A stretch of 64,000 bases of DNA from Pseudomonas gregormendelii (GCF_017114825.1 NZ_JADEVO010000013.1:62001-126000); one strand, 5' to 3'. Numbered from the stretch's first letter, positions 53,586 to 62,896 are shown. Numbers and translations are program-made. Notes: generated by a model not told the origin, from the letters alone.

Positions 53586-56150
53586 ATGTCCTCTCGCCTT
53601 ACCCGCCAGTCCTCTACCCCTTCGCGCGTGCTGTCGCTGCTGACCGCCGCCATTCTGATGGCCGGCAGCGCGCCATTGCTGGCCGCCACCGCAGACGGCC
53701 AACAGACCCGCAACATCGGTGACTACGCTTTCGCCATTCCCCAGCAATCCCTGGTGTCGGCGCTGAATGCGTTTACCGCTGTGACGGGCTGGCAGGTCGG
53801 GTTTTCCGCCGAGCTGGCGCAAGGGGTGGCCTCGCCCGGCGTGCGCGGCTCCCTGCGGCCGGAAACCGCCCTCGATCGCCTGTTGGTGGGGACCAACCTG
53901 AGCTATCGCAAACTGGGCAACAACAACATCGTCCTGGCGTTGCGCAACAACACCGGCGCGCTGAACCTGCAGCAGGTGACTATCAGCGCGACCCGCCAGG
54001 AACAGGACGTGAGCAGCGTACCGAGCACGGTCACGGTGCACACCCGTGAAGAACTCGACCGCAACAACATCAACTCCATCAAGGACCTGGTGCGCTACGA
54101 GCCAGGCGTATCCGTAGGTGGCACAGGACAGCGCTCCGGCATCACCGGCTACAACATCCGCGGCATCGATGGCGACCGGGTGCTGACCCAGGTCGACGGT
54201 GTACAAGTGCCCGACGGTTTCTTTAACGGCCCCTACGCCCAGACCAATCGCAACTACGTCGACCCGGAAATCGTCAAGCGCGTGGAGATCCTCCGCGGCC
54301 CGGCCTCGGTGCTGTATGGCAGCAACGCCATCGGTGGCGCAGTCAGCTACTACACCCTCGACCCGGACGACATCATCAAACCCGGCCAGGATGTCGGCGC
54401 TCGCCTGAAGACCGGCTACAGCTCGGCCGACGAGAGCTGGCTGACCTCCGGCACCGTCGCCGGGCGCGCTGGCGACTTTGATGGCTTGCTGCACCTGAGC
54501 CAGCGCAACGGGCATGAAACCGAGTCCTATGGCGAGACCGGCGGCACCGGGCTCAATCGCACCGAAGCCAACCCGGAAGACGTGCGTACTACCAACATCC
54601 TCGCCAAGCTGGGCTGGGACTATGCCGAGGACGGGCGATTCGGCCTGACTTACGAGCACTATAAGGACGACCGTGACACCAACCAGCTGAGTGCGGTGGG
54701 CGGACCGTTCAACGCCGGGCGCGGTTTTGGCTTTTATAAAGCGCGCAGTGGCAACGAAACCATTACCCGCGAGCGCTTTGGCCTTGAGCACCGCTTCGGC
54801 CTCGACAGCGCGCTGGCGGACAACATCAAGTGGACCCTGAACTACCAGATCGCCAAGACCGATCAGAGCACCCAGGAAATCTACGCGCCGTCGCGCACCG
54901 TGCTGCGTAATCGCAACACCACGTACAAGGATCGCCAGTGGGTGTTCGATGCCCAGGCCGACAAGGCATTTGCCGTCGCCGCAACCGATCACCTCGTCAC
55001 CTACGGCACCACCCTCAAGCAGGACAAGGTCACCGGCCTGCGCACCGGTGACGGCACCTGTCTGAGCGTGGCCGGCGCCTGCCGGGTGATCGGAGCGCCG
55101 AGCGCCGCCGACACCCTGACCCCGGCCAGCGATTTCCCGGACCCGACCATCAACACCTACAGCCTGTTTGCCCAGGATCAGATCAGCTGGAACAACTGGA
55201 CCTTCGTACCCGGCCTGCGCTACGACTACACCCAGCTCAAGCCGCAGCTGACCGAGCGATTCCTGGCCACCGCCGATCAGAGCGGCAATGGCGAGGTGAA
55301 TGACAGCACCAAGACCTGGCATCGCCTGTCGCCGAAGTTTGGCACCACTTACCAGTTCAACGACCACTACACCTGGTACGGCCAGTACGCCGAAGGCTTC
55401 CGCACACCGAGTGCCAAGGCCCTGTACGGCCGCTTCGAAAATACCTCTGGCGGTTATCAGGTCGCGCCCAACCCCAACCTCGAACCGGAAAAGAGCAAGA
55501 GCTACGAAACCGGCCTGCGTGGCCAGTTTGAAGCCGGCAACTTCGACGTCGCGGTGTTCCATAACAAGTACCGCGACTTCATCAACGAGAACGCCATTAC
55601 CCCGGGTTACGACGAACTCACCTTCCAGAGCAACAACATCAAGCATGCCACCATCAAGGGTGTGGAGCTCAAGGGTCGCCTGAACCTGGACACATTCGGC
55701 GCGCCCGATGGCCTCTACACCCAGGGTTCGTTGTCTTACCTGTACGGTCGCAACGATGACAGCGGCGAACCGCTGAACAGCATCAACCCGCTGACCGGCG
55801 TATTCGGCCTCGGTTATGACCAGGACAAATACGGCGCACTGCTCAGCTGGACCCTGGTCAAACGCAAGGACCGGGTCGACAGCACCAACTTCAATACGCC
55901 TGATGGCACCAGCACCCAGTTCAAGACCCCGGGTTATGGCGTGCTCGACCTCGCCGGTTTCTACAAGGTGACCGACGATGTGACCGTCAACGCCGGCCTG
56001 TACAACCTGACCAACAAAAAGTACTGGCAGTGGGATGACGTGCGCGGCTACGACAGCGTGGGCGAAGCCTCGGTGACCCAGCCTGCCAACCTAGACCGCC
56101 TGACCCAGCCGGGGCGCAACTTCTCGGTCAATCTGGTGTGGGATATCTGA
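53586..56150 (+). CDS. TonB-dependent heme/hemophore receptor with signalling domain
   Basis: 854-residue outer-membrane receptor. A signal peptide (LLTAAILMAGSAPLLAATAD) is followed by an STN domain (YAFAIPQQSLVSALNAFTAV; about 45-125) that signals to the FecR-like protein, then the plug (VTISATRQEQDVSSVPSTVT; GGAVSYYTLDP) and a 22-strand barrel. The heme-receptor boxes are visible as GFRTPSAKALYG (FRAP-like) and PNPNLEPEKSKSYE (NPNL). The C-terminal strand ends NFSVNLVWDI, with a non-aromatic last residue. The best fit is a HasR/HxuA-like heme receptor. Start ATG at 53586 follows GGAG. Confidence 0.92.
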   Translation: MSSRLTRQSSTPSRVLSLLTAAILMAGSAPLLAATADGQQTRNIGDYAFAIPQQSLVSALNAFTAVTGWQVGFSAELAQGVASPGVRGSLRPETALDRLLVGTNLSYRKLGNNNIVLALRNNTGALNLQQVTISATRQEQDVSSVPSTVTVHTREELDRNNINSIKDLVRYEPGVSVGGTGQRSGITGYNIRGIDGDRVLTQVDGVQVPDGFFNGPYAQTNRNYVDPEIVKRVEILRGPASVLYGSNAIGGAVSYYTLDPDDIIKPGQDVGARLKTGYSSADESWLTSGTVAGRAGDFDGLLHLSQRNGHETESYGETGGTGLNRTEANPEDVRTTNILAKLGWDYAEDGRFGLTYEHYKDDRDTNQLSAVGGPFNAGRGFGFYKARSGNETITRERFGLEHRFGLDSALADNIKWTLNYQIAKTDQSTQEIYAPSRTVLRNRNTTYKDRQWVFDAQADKAFAVAATDHLVTYGTTLKQDKVTGLRTGDGTCLSVAGACRVIGAPSAADTLTPASDFPDPTINTYSLFAQDQISWNNWTFVPGLRYDYTQLKPQLTERFLATADQSGNGEVNDSTKTWHRLSPKFGTTYQFNDHYTWYGQYAEGFRTPSAKALYGRFENTSGGYQVAPNPNLEPEKSKSYETGLRGQFEAGNFDVAVFHNKYRDFINENAITPGYDELTFQSNNIKHATIKGVELKGRLNLDTFGAPDGLYTQGSLSYLYGRNDDSGEPLNSINPLTGVFGLGYDQDKYGALLSWTLVKRKDRVDSTNFNTPDGTSTQFKTPGYGVLDLAGFYKVTDDVTVNAGLYNLTNKKYWQWDDVRGYDSVGEASVTQPANLDRLTQPGRNFSVNLVWDI

Positions 56151-56159
56151 TCCTGCGTG

Positions 56160-56204
56160 CCTCATTGCGCGGCGGCCTCTCCCCCCGCGCAACGAGGTTT
56201 TTTT
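56160..56204 (+). terminator. terminator of the receptor gene, overlapping the hemO promoter
   Basis: Thirteen-base stem with one mismatch, CCTCATTGCGCGG / CCGCGCAACGAGG, followed by seven T. The T run is also the first block of the hemO promoter element. Confidence 0.88.
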
Positions 56205-56235
56205 ACTGTCCGGCGCCTGTTCGTTCGTCTCGTTA
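56200..56235 (+). promoter_or_regulatory. ECF-type promoter of hemO
   Basis: TTTTTACT (56200-56207), 14 bases, CGTTCGTCTCGTTA (56222-56235): identical blocks and spacing to the receptor promoter. It lies 31 bases before the hemO start. Confidence 0.65.
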
Positions 56236-56265
56236 CCAAGCACCATTTTCTCTCAAGGATTTGTC

Positions 56266-56868
56266 ATGACCACCCAGGACACTGCTCAACGCCCCGCTCT
56301 GCGTTCACAACGCTTGAACCAGATCACCCACGAACCACACACCAAACTCGATGCACTGGTCAAAGCCCACGCGCCTTTCGAAACCCAGGCCAACTTCGCC
56401 CGCTTCGTCGTCGCGCAGTACCTGTTCCAGTCGGAACTGGTGGCGCTGTACAACGACGCCGAACTGACCGCCATCGTCCCCGACCTGCCGGCGCGCTGCC
56501 GGGCGGAAGCGGCCAGGGCTGACCTGGCAGACCTCGACACCGAGGTACCGGCACCCGTGGCAGGCGCGGTGAACGCTCCAACCCAGGCCGAGGCCCTGGG
56601 CTGGCTGTTTGTGTCCGAAGGCTCGAAGCTGGGCGCGGCATTCCTGATCAAGCGCGCGGTGGGCCTGGGGCTGAGCGAGACTTTTGGCGCGCGCCACCTC
56701 GCTGAACCCGCCGGTGGTCGTGCTGAGGGCTGGAAGCGCTTCGTGAAGACCCTGGATGGACTGCAGTTGAGTGCACAGCAAGAAGCTGAACTGGATAAAG
56801 GTGCGATCGATGCCTTTAACCGCTTCACCGTGCTGCTGGAACAGGCCTATACCCCGGAATTTGCCTGA
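56266..56868 (+). CDS. hemO: heme oxygenase HemO (PigA)
   Basis: 200-residue bacterial heme oxygenase that opens imported heme and frees the iron. LRSQRLNQITHEPHTKLDAL carries the proximal heme ligand His25. LGWLFVSEGSKLGAAFLIKR and FGARHLAEPAGGRAEGWKRF match P. aeruginosa HemO closely. That enzyme cuts heme at the beta/delta positions; Asn18, Lys33 and Phe115, which match residues linked to this, are kept, while its Lys132 position looks like Arg130 here (recalled alignment). CAAGGA precedes the ATG. It is the last gene of the heme unit. Confidence 0.93.
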   Translation: MTTQDTAQRPALRSQRLNQITHEPHTKLDALVKAHAPFETQANFARFVVAQYLFQSELVALYNDAELTAIVPDLPARCRAEAARADLADLDTEVPAPVAGAVNAPTQAEALGWLFVSEGSKLGAAFLIKRAVGLGLSETFGARHLAEPAGGRAEGWKRFVKTLDGLQLSAQQEAELDKGAIDAFNRFTVLLEQAYTPEFA

Positions 56869-56891
56869 CAGGTTAGAGCTGGCTTGCTTGT

Positions 56892-56982
56892 CTGTGGGAG
56901 CAAGGCTTGCCCGCGATTGAGGCGCCGCGATTGACAGGTTGGACCGCGGCATCGCTAACGCGGGCAAGCCTTGCTCCCACAG
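56892..56982. repeat. REP pair (type B variant)
   Basis: Arms CTGTGGGAGCAAGGCTTGCC and GGGCAAGCCTTGCTCCCACA around about 45 bases, downstream of hemO. Confidence 0.9.
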
Positions 56983-57059
56983 GACCGCGCCCCGGCTCCT
57001 CCCAAAAGGACCGCACCCTGGCTCCTCCGATCAAGCCCCACATGCGTTACCTTGAGCCC

Positions 57060-57449
57060 ATGCCCTCATCTTCCAGACTCATACGTTTTCTTTTCGGCCT
57101 GCTGGCCTACGTCAGCCTGGGCATAGGCCTGGTCGCTATTGTGGTGCCTGGCCTGCCAACCACCGAGTTCATCCTGCTCGCCGCCTGGGCCGCTACCCGC
57201 AGCTCCCCACGCCTTAGCGCCTGGCTGGAGAACCACCGCCTGTTCGGCCCGATGCTCCACAACTGGCGCAACGGCAAGATCATCACCCGTCGCGCCAAAG
57301 TCAGCGCCACGGCCAGCATGTTGCTGTGCGCCGGGCTGATGCTGGTGATGCTCGATCACGGCTGGCCGATCTACCTGGCCATCGCCGGGATGAGCCTGGG
57401 CAACCTGTGGATCTGGTCGAGGCCCGAGTCCCTGGCGCACTCTTCCTGA
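57060..57449 (+). CDS. YbaN-like DUF454 membrane protein
   Basis: 129-residue protein with three or four membrane helices: LIRFLFGLLAYVSLGIGLVA, then VPGLPTTEFILLAAWAATRS and two C-terminal helices. The PGLPTTEF run followed by SPRLSAWLENHRLFGPML is the DUF454 mark. Function unknown. The start is uncertain: ATG 57060 (TTGAG ahead) or ATG 57042, which adds MRYLEP. Confidence 0.83.
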   Translation: MPSSSRLIRFLFGLLAYVSLGIGLVAIVVPGLPTTEFILLAAWAATRSSPRLSAWLENHRLFGPMLHNWRNGKIITRRAKVSATASMLLCAGLMLVMLDHGWPIYLAIAGMSLGNLWIWSRPESLAHSS

Positions 57450-57481
57450 AAGACCGAGTCCTGCCCATCGCCAGCCGGCTG

Positions 57482-57534
57482 GCTCCCACAGGTATTTGCC
57501 ACAGTGACCCGGTTCAATGTGGGAGCGAGCTTCC
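57482..57534. repeat. degenerate REP pair (type B)
   Basis: Short arms GGCTCCCACAGG and TGTGGGAGCGAGC remain around about 25 bases. The rest of 57450-57699 shows no gene; it should hold the promoter of the chemoreceptor. Confidence 0.6.
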
Positions 57535-57699
57535 CGACACCCAATGAACCCTCGCAAACGCTTGCGCTGACCGTTCATCGGCTTTTACTCATGCAAACCT
57601 TCCCCACGCCGATGCCTCTCCCATGGCGCTGAATGGACTTGGCGAACCGGGTCGGTCTCGACCCACAGCCAACACCTCATCCATTCGCGAGTTCGCCTT

Positions 57700-59838
57700 A
57701 TGTTCGACTCTCTCTCCATCCGCCTGAAAATCGTGCTGCTGTCCGGCCTTTGCCTGCTGGGCGTGCTTGCCCTGATCGTGGGCATGAATATCTACCAGAC
57801 CAACCAGAACGACGAACTGGTCAGCGCCTCCAGCAGCAAAATGCTCACCGACAGCGTGCAGAATCTGCTGCAAGCCAAAGCCGCAGAGCAAGCCGTGCGG
57901 GTGCAGAAGACCTTCGGCGAGAGCCTGACGGTGGTCACGGCTTTGGCGGATCAGATCCAGGACCTGCGCAGCATGGCGGCCAAGCGGTCGCTGGAAGCGG
58001 GGACTGTGCGTGAGGAATTGAACCAGAGCCTGCGAACCGCCTTCGAGCGCAACAGCAAAGTGCTGGGGATCTGGCTGGCATTCGAACCCAACGGCCTGGA
58101 CGGCAAGGACAGCGAATTCGCCAACGACGCGGCGCGCCAGTCCAACGAGGCCGGGCGATTTGCCAGTTACTGGAGCCGTGCCGGTGGTGCCGGGATCAAC
58201 ACGATCATGGTCGAAGACGACATGACCAAGACCACCCTCAACATCAACGGCACGCCCTATAACAGCTGGTACACCTGCCCTCGCGACAGCAAGCGCACCT
58301 GCCTGCTGGACCCGTATGCCGATACCGTCAACGGCAAGGAAATGCTGATGACCACCATTTCCGTGCCGCTGCTGGTGGATGGCAAAACCATCGGCGTGGT
58401 CGGTGTGGATATCGCCCTCGATGCCCTGCAAGCGGCCGCTGTCGAATCCCAGCGTGACCTGTTCAACAGCGCCGGGCACATGCTGATCGTCTCCGGCAGT
58501 GGCGTGCTCGCAGGTTACAGCGTTGACGCCAGCAAGGTCGGCAAAAGCATCGGCGACACCTTGGGCAGCGATGGCAAGGAAGTGCTGCAGCTGCTCAGCG
58601 CTGGCACGCCGAAAATCCTCGAGCAGGGCGAGCTGATTCGTGCCGTGTATCCGGTCAGCCCGATTACTGATTCCAAGGCCTGGGGCGTGGTGATCGACCT
58701 GCCGAAAAACGTCTTGCTGGCCGATTCGGTGAAGCTGCAAGCGGTACTCGATGAGGCCCAGCAAAGCGGCACCATCAAAGCCGTGCTGGTGGCGGTGGCG
58801 GCTGGCCTGGTCGGCCTGTTGCTGATGTGGCTCACCGCCTCGGGCGTGACCCGGCCGATCAACAGCGTTGCCCAGATGCTCAAGGCGATTGCCAGCGGCG
58901 ACGGCGACCTCACCCAGCGTCTGCAGTACAGCAAGAAAGACGAGCTGGGCGAATTGGTCAGCTGGTTCAACCGCTTCCTCGACAAGCTGCAGCCGACCAT
59001 CGCGCAGATCAAACAGAGCATTACCGATGCGCGCGGCACGGCCGACCAGTCCTCGGAAATTGCCCGCCAGACCAGCGAAGGCATGCAGGTGCAGTTCCGC
59101 GAGATCGATCAGGTTGCCACTGCGTCCAATGAAATGAGCGCCACCGCCCATGACGTCGCCAACAGTGCCTCCAATGCGGCCAACGCCGCCAAAGGCGCCG
59201 ACCAATCGGCCCGCGATGGCATGCAGATCATTGAGCGCAGCACCCGCGACATCAATCAACTGGCCGATGAAGTCAGCAAGGCGGTCACCGAAGTCGAAGC
59301 GTTGGCGGTCAACAGCGAGCAGATCGGTTCAGTGCTGGAAGTGATCCGCAGCATCGCCGAACAAACCAACCTGCTGGCCCTCAACGCCGCCATCGAAGCC
59401 GCACGCGCCGGCGAGAGTGGCCGTGGTTTTGCGGTGGTGGCGGATGAAGTGCGCAACCTGGCCAAACGTACCCAGGACTCGGTGGAAGAAATTCGCAGCG
59501 TGATCGAACGTATTCAGACAGGCACCCGCGGCGTGGTTGCCACCATGCACTCGAGCCAGACCCAGGCCCACAGCAACGCTGGCCAGATCCAGCAAGCGGT
59601 CCAGGCCTTGAGCAAGATCAGTGATGCGGTCACCGTGATCAGCGACATGAACCTGCAAATCGCCAGCGCCGCCGAGCAGCAAAGCGCCGTGGCCGAAGAG
59701 GTCAACCGCAACGTCTCGGCCATCCGCACCGTCACCGAAACCCTGACCGGGCAAGCGACCGAATCGGCACAGATCAGCAGCCACCTCAATTCGCTGACGA
59801 CCCATCAGATGAAGCTGATGGATCAGTTCCGCGTCTGA
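57700..59838 (+). CDS. methyl-accepting chemotaxis protein with dCache sensor
   Basis: 712-residue chemoreceptor. Membrane helix 1 ([20 protein letters not shown]) is followed by a large periplasmic double-Cache region of about 330 residues ([40 protein letters not shown]). Membrane helix 2, HAMP, and the signalling hairpin [20 protein letters not shown] come next. The chain ends DQFRV, without the pentapeptide tether (xWxxF type). The ligand is likely a small organic molecule such as an amino acid, amine or organic acid, which cannot be told here. Confidence 0.92.
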   Translation: MFDSLSIRLKIVLLSGLCLLGVLALIVGMNIYQTNQNDELVSASSSKMLTDSVQNLLQAKAAEQAVRVQKTFGESLTVVTALADQIQDLRSMAAKRSLEAGTVREELNQSLRTAFERNSKVLGIWLAFEPNGLDGKDSEFANDAARQSNEAGRFASYWSRAGGAGINTIMVEDDMTKTTLNINGTPYNSWYTCPRDSKRTCLLDPYADTVNGKEMLMTTISVPLLVDGKTIGVVGVDIALDALQAAAVESQRDLFNSAGHMLIVSGSGVLAGYSVDASKVGKSIGDTLGSDGKEVLQLLSAGTPKILEQGELIRAVYPVSPITDSKAWGVVIDLPKNVLLADSVKLQAVLDEAQQSGTIKAVLVAVAAGLVGLLLMWLTASGVTRPINSVAQMLKAIASGDGDLTQRLQYSKKDELGELVSWFNRFLDKLQPTIAQIKQSITDARGTADQSSEIARQTSEGMQVQFREIDQVATASNEMSATAHDVANSASNAANAAKGADQSARDGMQIIERSTRDINQLADEVSKAVTEVEALAVNSEQIGSVLEVIRSIAEQTNLLALNAAIEAARAGESGRGFAVVADEVRNLAKRTQDSVEEIRSVIERIQTGTRGVVATMHSSQTQAHSNAGQIQQAVQALSKISDAVTVISDMNLQIASAAEQQSAVAEEVNRNVSAIRTVTETLTGQATESAQISSHLNSLTTHQMKLMDQFRV

Positions 59839-60006
59839 CAGGCCCCTGTGGGCGTGAGCCTGGAAATACTCGAACGAGGTCGCTTTACTGGAAATATCGC
59901 GCTGTTCGGTCCACTCTCGGACAGCGAAACGATTATCCAGGCCCCTGCCGGCGCTCCCGTCTGCGCGGCGACACCTGGCATTACCAACTGATACGGAGAG
60001 ATGCCA

Positions 60007-60366
60007 ATGGCTACGTTCGAGCCCGGTCACCTGCATATCGAGCGCACGGCGCTGAACAAGGATGACTACAGCTACGCGCTGAGCATCGACTATGAAGTGA
60101 CCCAGGACCCCAAGGAAGGCGAAGGCATGCTGTTCAAGATGCATGGCTCGGTGCAGGGCAAGGAACTGCAGGAGGAGTTTTTCCTGCCCAAGGACCAGGC
60201 ATTCGATTTCGCCCGCCATGCCACTCGCCTGGCGCAGACGCATGGCCTGCCCAAGGACGCCGGCATCGGCACGGTGCACAAGGCGTACGACCTGATGTTT
60301 GAAGACGTCCGGGCACAGCTCGACGTCAAATCCGGCGACCCGGTCAAACCCGAACACCTCGAATAA
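60007..60366 (+). CDS. DUF5064 protein
   Basis: 119-residue soluble protein, MATFEPGHLHIERTALNKDD ... HGSVQGKELQEEFFLPKDQA. It looks like the Pseudomonas-restricted DUF5064 family; no function is known. The second of two neighbouring in-frame ATG codons (60007) is taken because CGGAG is 8 bases from it and too close to the first (60001). Confidence 0.8.
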   Translation: MATFEPGHLHIERTALNKDDYSYALSIDYEVTQDPKEGEGMLFKMHGSVQGKELQEEFFLPKDQAFDFARHATRLAQTHGLPKDAGIGTVHKAYDLMFEDVRAQLDVKSGDPVKPEHLE

Positions 60367-60555
60367 CCGGCACAGCCCTGCAGGAGTAAAGCTGTAAGGG
60401 AGGCCTGAGGGAACAAAGCAAGCTTTGCTCCCACAGACCAATGCACACCAGGCAACCTTTGCTTCTGAAGGGCCGCGATATCAGCCCAGGATTTCACCTG
60501 CAGCCCTGCCCAAGGCATACTTGCCACCCTCCGCACGCCAGAACCCCATCGCCCC

Positions 60556-62064
60556 ATGCGCATTCACGTCAGCTTCATCGACCGAGTCGGCATCACCCAG
60601 GAAGTTCTGGCGTTGCTCGGTGGGCGCAATCTCAACCTGGATGCGGTGGAAATGGTGCCGCCCAACGTCTACATCGACGCTCCGACCTTGAGCCCGGAAG
60701 TACTCGAAGAGCTGCGCGATGCGCTGTTCAGCGTGCGCGGCGTGCAGGCCGTGACGGTGGTGGACATCCTGCCTGGCCAGCGCCGGCACCTGCAGCTCGA
60801 TGCCTTGCTGGCAGCCATGACCGACCCGGTGCTGGCGCTCGACAGTGCGGGCAATGTATTGCTGGCCAACCCGGCACTGATTGCCCTGTATGGTCGCGAA
60901 CCGGCCGGGGAAAGCGTGGCGGAGCTGTTTGCCGACCCGGCGCTGCTCGACGCGTTGCTGGAGCACGGCTTTCGCCTGCCGCTGCGCGAGATCACCGTCA
61001 ACGGCCAGACCCTGCTGCTCGACGCCACGCCCATTACCGACGCCGGTGCGTTGCTGACCCTGTATCAACCCAACCGTATCGGCGAGCGCCTGTCAGCGCT
61101 GCACCATGACCATGCCGAAGGCTTTGATGCGCTACTTGGCGAATCTCCCGCCATCCGCACCCTCAAGGCCCGTGCCCAGCGCGTGGCGGCCCTGGATGCG
61201 CCCCTGCTGATCCAGGGCGAAACGGGCACCGGCAAGGAACTGGTAGCGCGCGCCTGCCACGCCATCAGCGCCCGGTACAGTTCACCTTTCCTGGCGCTGA
61301 ACTGCGCGGCATTGCCGGAGAACCTCGCCGAAAGCGAACTGTTCGGCTACGCCCCCGGGGCATTCACCGGAGCGCAACGAGGCGGTAAACCGGGACTGAT
61401 GGAACTGGCCAACCAGGGTACGGTGTTTCTCGACGAGATCGGCGAGATGTCTCCCTACCTGCAGGCGAAACTGTTGCGCTTTTTGAATGACGGCAGCTTT
61501 CGGCGAGTCGGTGGTGACCGCGAAGTGAAGGTCAACGTGCGAATCCTCAGCGCAACCCACCGCGACCTGGAAAAAATGGTCAGCGAAGGCTCGTTCCGCG
61601 AAGACCTCTTCTACCGCCTGAATGTCCTGAATGTCGAAGTCCCGCCGCTGCGTGAGCGGGGCCAGGACATCCTCCTGCTGGCCCGTTACTTCATGCAGCA
61701 GGCCTGTGCACAGATCCAGCGCCCGGTGTGTCGCCTGGCGCCCGGGACTTATCCGGCGCTGCTGGGCAACCGCTGGCCAGGCAACGTACGGCAGTTGCAG
61801 AACGTGATTTTCCGCGCCGCTGCCATTTGCGAAAGCAGCCTGGTGGACATCGGCGACCTCGACATCGCCGGCACCTCGGTGGCACGCCAGAGCGACACCG
61901 AAGTCGACAGCCTGGAGCAGGCCATGGACGAGTTCGAGAAAACCCTGCTGGAAAAACTCTACGTCAGTTACCCCTCGACCCGGCAGCTCGCCAGCCGCCT
62001 GCAGACCTCCCACACGGCGATCGCGCATCGGCTGCGCAAGTACGGCATCCCCACCAGGCAGTAG
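60556..62064 (+). CDS. gcsR: GcsR, sigma-54 activator of glycine cleavage genes
   Basis: 502-residue TyrR-like enhancer-binding protein. An ACT domain (1-75, MRIHVSFIDRVGITQEVLAL) is followed by a PAS domain (about 80-170) and the AAA+ domain with Walker A GETGTGKE (221-228) and the sigma-54 contact loop GAFTGA (268-273). A C-terminal helix-turn-helix (TRQLASRLQTSHTAIAHRLR) ends the chain. GcsR of P. aeruginosa (PA2449) switches on gcvH2-gcvP2-glyA2-sdaA-gcvT2 with glycine. Here it lies directly before gcvH. The alternative is PhhR, but the gene context points to GcsR. Confidence 0.9.
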   Translation: MRIHVSFIDRVGITQEVLALLGGRNLNLDAVEMVPPNVYIDAPTLSPEVLEELRDALFSVRGVQAVTVVDILPGQRRHLQLDALLAAMTDPVLALDSAGNVLLANPALIALYGREPAGESVAELFADPALLDALLEHGFRLPLREITVNGQTLLLDATPITDAGALLTLYQPNRIGERLSALHHDHAEGFDALLGESPAIRTLKARAQRVAALDAPLLIQGETGTGKELVARACHAISARYSSPFLALNCAALPENLAESELFGYAPGAFTGAQRGGKPGLMELANQGTVFLDEIGEMSPYLQAKLLRFLNDGSFRRVGGDREVKVNVRILSATHRDLEKMVSEGSFREDLFYRLNVLNVEVPPLRERGQDILLLARYFMQQACAQIQRPVCRLAPGTYPALLGNRWPGNVRQLQNVIFRAAAICESSLVDIGDLDIAGTSVARQSDTEVDSLEQAMDEFEKTLLEKLYVSYPSTRQLASRLQTSHTAIAHRLRKYGIPTRQ

Positions 62065-62097
62065 CCGTCACAGAATGCTCACGCCTGGCCCCATCCT

Positions 62098-62180
62098 GTA
62101 GGAGCTGCCGAAGGCTGCGATCTCTTGACGTTGATACTGTGTTGCCTGCGACAAGATCGCAGCCTTCGGCCGCTCCTGCG
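62098..62180. repeat. REP pair (type A) after gcsR
   Basis: Arms GTAGGAGCTGCCGAAGGC and GCCTTCGGCCGCTCCTGC, slightly diverged on the right. It separates gcsR from the gcv promoter region. Confidence 0.9.
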
Positions 62181-62231
62181 GGACGAATTCCAATCGGAAG
62201 GCTTCTAACCTGCTTGGAAACGACCTCCAGC

Positions 62232-62249
62232 CGTACTGAAAGCGCTACA
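62232..62249 (-). promoter_or_regulatory. GcsR site 1 (half conserved)
   Basis: Reverse strand TGTAGCG-CTTT-CAGTACG. The first half equals the other two sites. Start to start it is 19 bases before site 2, about two turns of the helix. Confidence 0.5.
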
Positions 62250-62250
62250 G

Positions 62251-62268
62251 CGGAACGATATCGCTACA
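62251..62268 (-). promoter_or_regulatory. GcsR site 2
   Basis: Reverse strand TGTAGCG-ATAT-CGTTCCG, one base from TGTAACG-N4-CGTTCCG as I recall it for GcsR. Confidence 0.7.
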
Positions 62269-62331
62269 CTCTTCCCCAACCACCGGTGTGCAAGGCTTTG
62301 ATCCAGATAGGCTTTTTTCCACGCCCCAAGC

Positions 62332-62349
62332 TGTAGCGATTTCGCTACA
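62332..62349. promoter_or_regulatory. GcsR site 3 (palindromic)
   Basis: TGTAGCGATTTCGCTACA, a near-perfect palindrome made of two good half sites. It is 66 bases before the sigma-54 promoter GG. Confidence 0.65.
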
Positions 62350-62412
62350 CAAAAATCATTCCTCGTCGCCTTAAAATCACGCAACTCATTGTTTTATATG
62401 GCTTTTAAAACA

Positions 62413-62428
62413 TTGGCCGCGATTTTGC
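62413..62428 (+). promoter_or_regulatory. sigma-54 promoter of gcvHP
   Basis: TTGGCCGCGATTTTGC has GG and GC exactly 10 bases apart, the -24/-12 rule. Transcription should start near 62440, about 70 bases before gcvH. Confidence 0.8.
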
Positions 62429-62512
62429 TTATTACCCCTGCATAAATCAGGGCTAACGCCCCAAGCATTCAATCGCGTCCACCAGACGAGTCTGGCCCCC
62501 TTAGGAGTTTCC

Positions 62513-62896
62513 ATGAGCGAGTTGCGTTTTACTGAAGATCACGAATGGCTGCGCACCGAAGCTGACGGCAGCGTCACAGTCGGCATCACCGCCTTCGCGC
62601 AGAACGCCCTGGGCGACGTGGTTTTCGTACAACTGCCAGAGCTGCAGTCCTACGAAAAGGGCGCGGAAGCGGCCACCGTGGAGTCGGTAAAAGCGGCCAG
62701 CGGCGTGTACATGCCCCTGGACGGTGAAGTGCTGCAAGTCAACCCGGCGCTCGACAGCAGCCCGGAACTGGTCAACGAAGATCCAATGGGTGAAGGCTGG
62801 TTCTTCCGCTTTCAGCCAACCGACGCCTCTGCCGTCGCCAAACTGCTGGATCAGGACGCTTACGACCGTCTGATCAAAGCCAACGCCGAAGCCTGA
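62513..62896 (+). CDS. gcvH: glycine cleavage system H protein
   Basis: 127-residue lipoyl carrier of glycine cleavage, shuttling the aminomethyl group from GcvP to GcvT. The lipoylated Lys60 is in [15 protein letters not shown]; the N-terminal FTEDHEWLR and late PMGEGWFFR are family marks. AGGAG lies ahead of the ATG. First gene of the GcsR-controlled operon, 11 bases before gcvP. Confidence 0.95.
   Translation: MSELRFTEDHEWLRTEADGSVTVGITAFAQNALGDVVFVQLPELQSYEKGAEAATVESVKAASGVYMPLDGEVLQVNPALDSSPELVNEDPMGEGWFFRFQPTDASAVAKLLDQDAYDRLIKANAEA

Noticed and set aside
53580..55646. 688-codon open frame on the - strand
   Set aside because: Mirror frame of the TonB receptor; Val/Ala/Gly-rich with no motif or ribosome site.
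57589..59259. 556-codon open frame on the - strand
   Set aside because: Antisense to the dCache chemoreceptor; composition is that of a shadow frame.
60419..60440. Type B REP arm after the DUF5064 gene
   Set aside because: Only GCTTTGCTCCCACAG is left and the partner arm is too diverged to support a feature.
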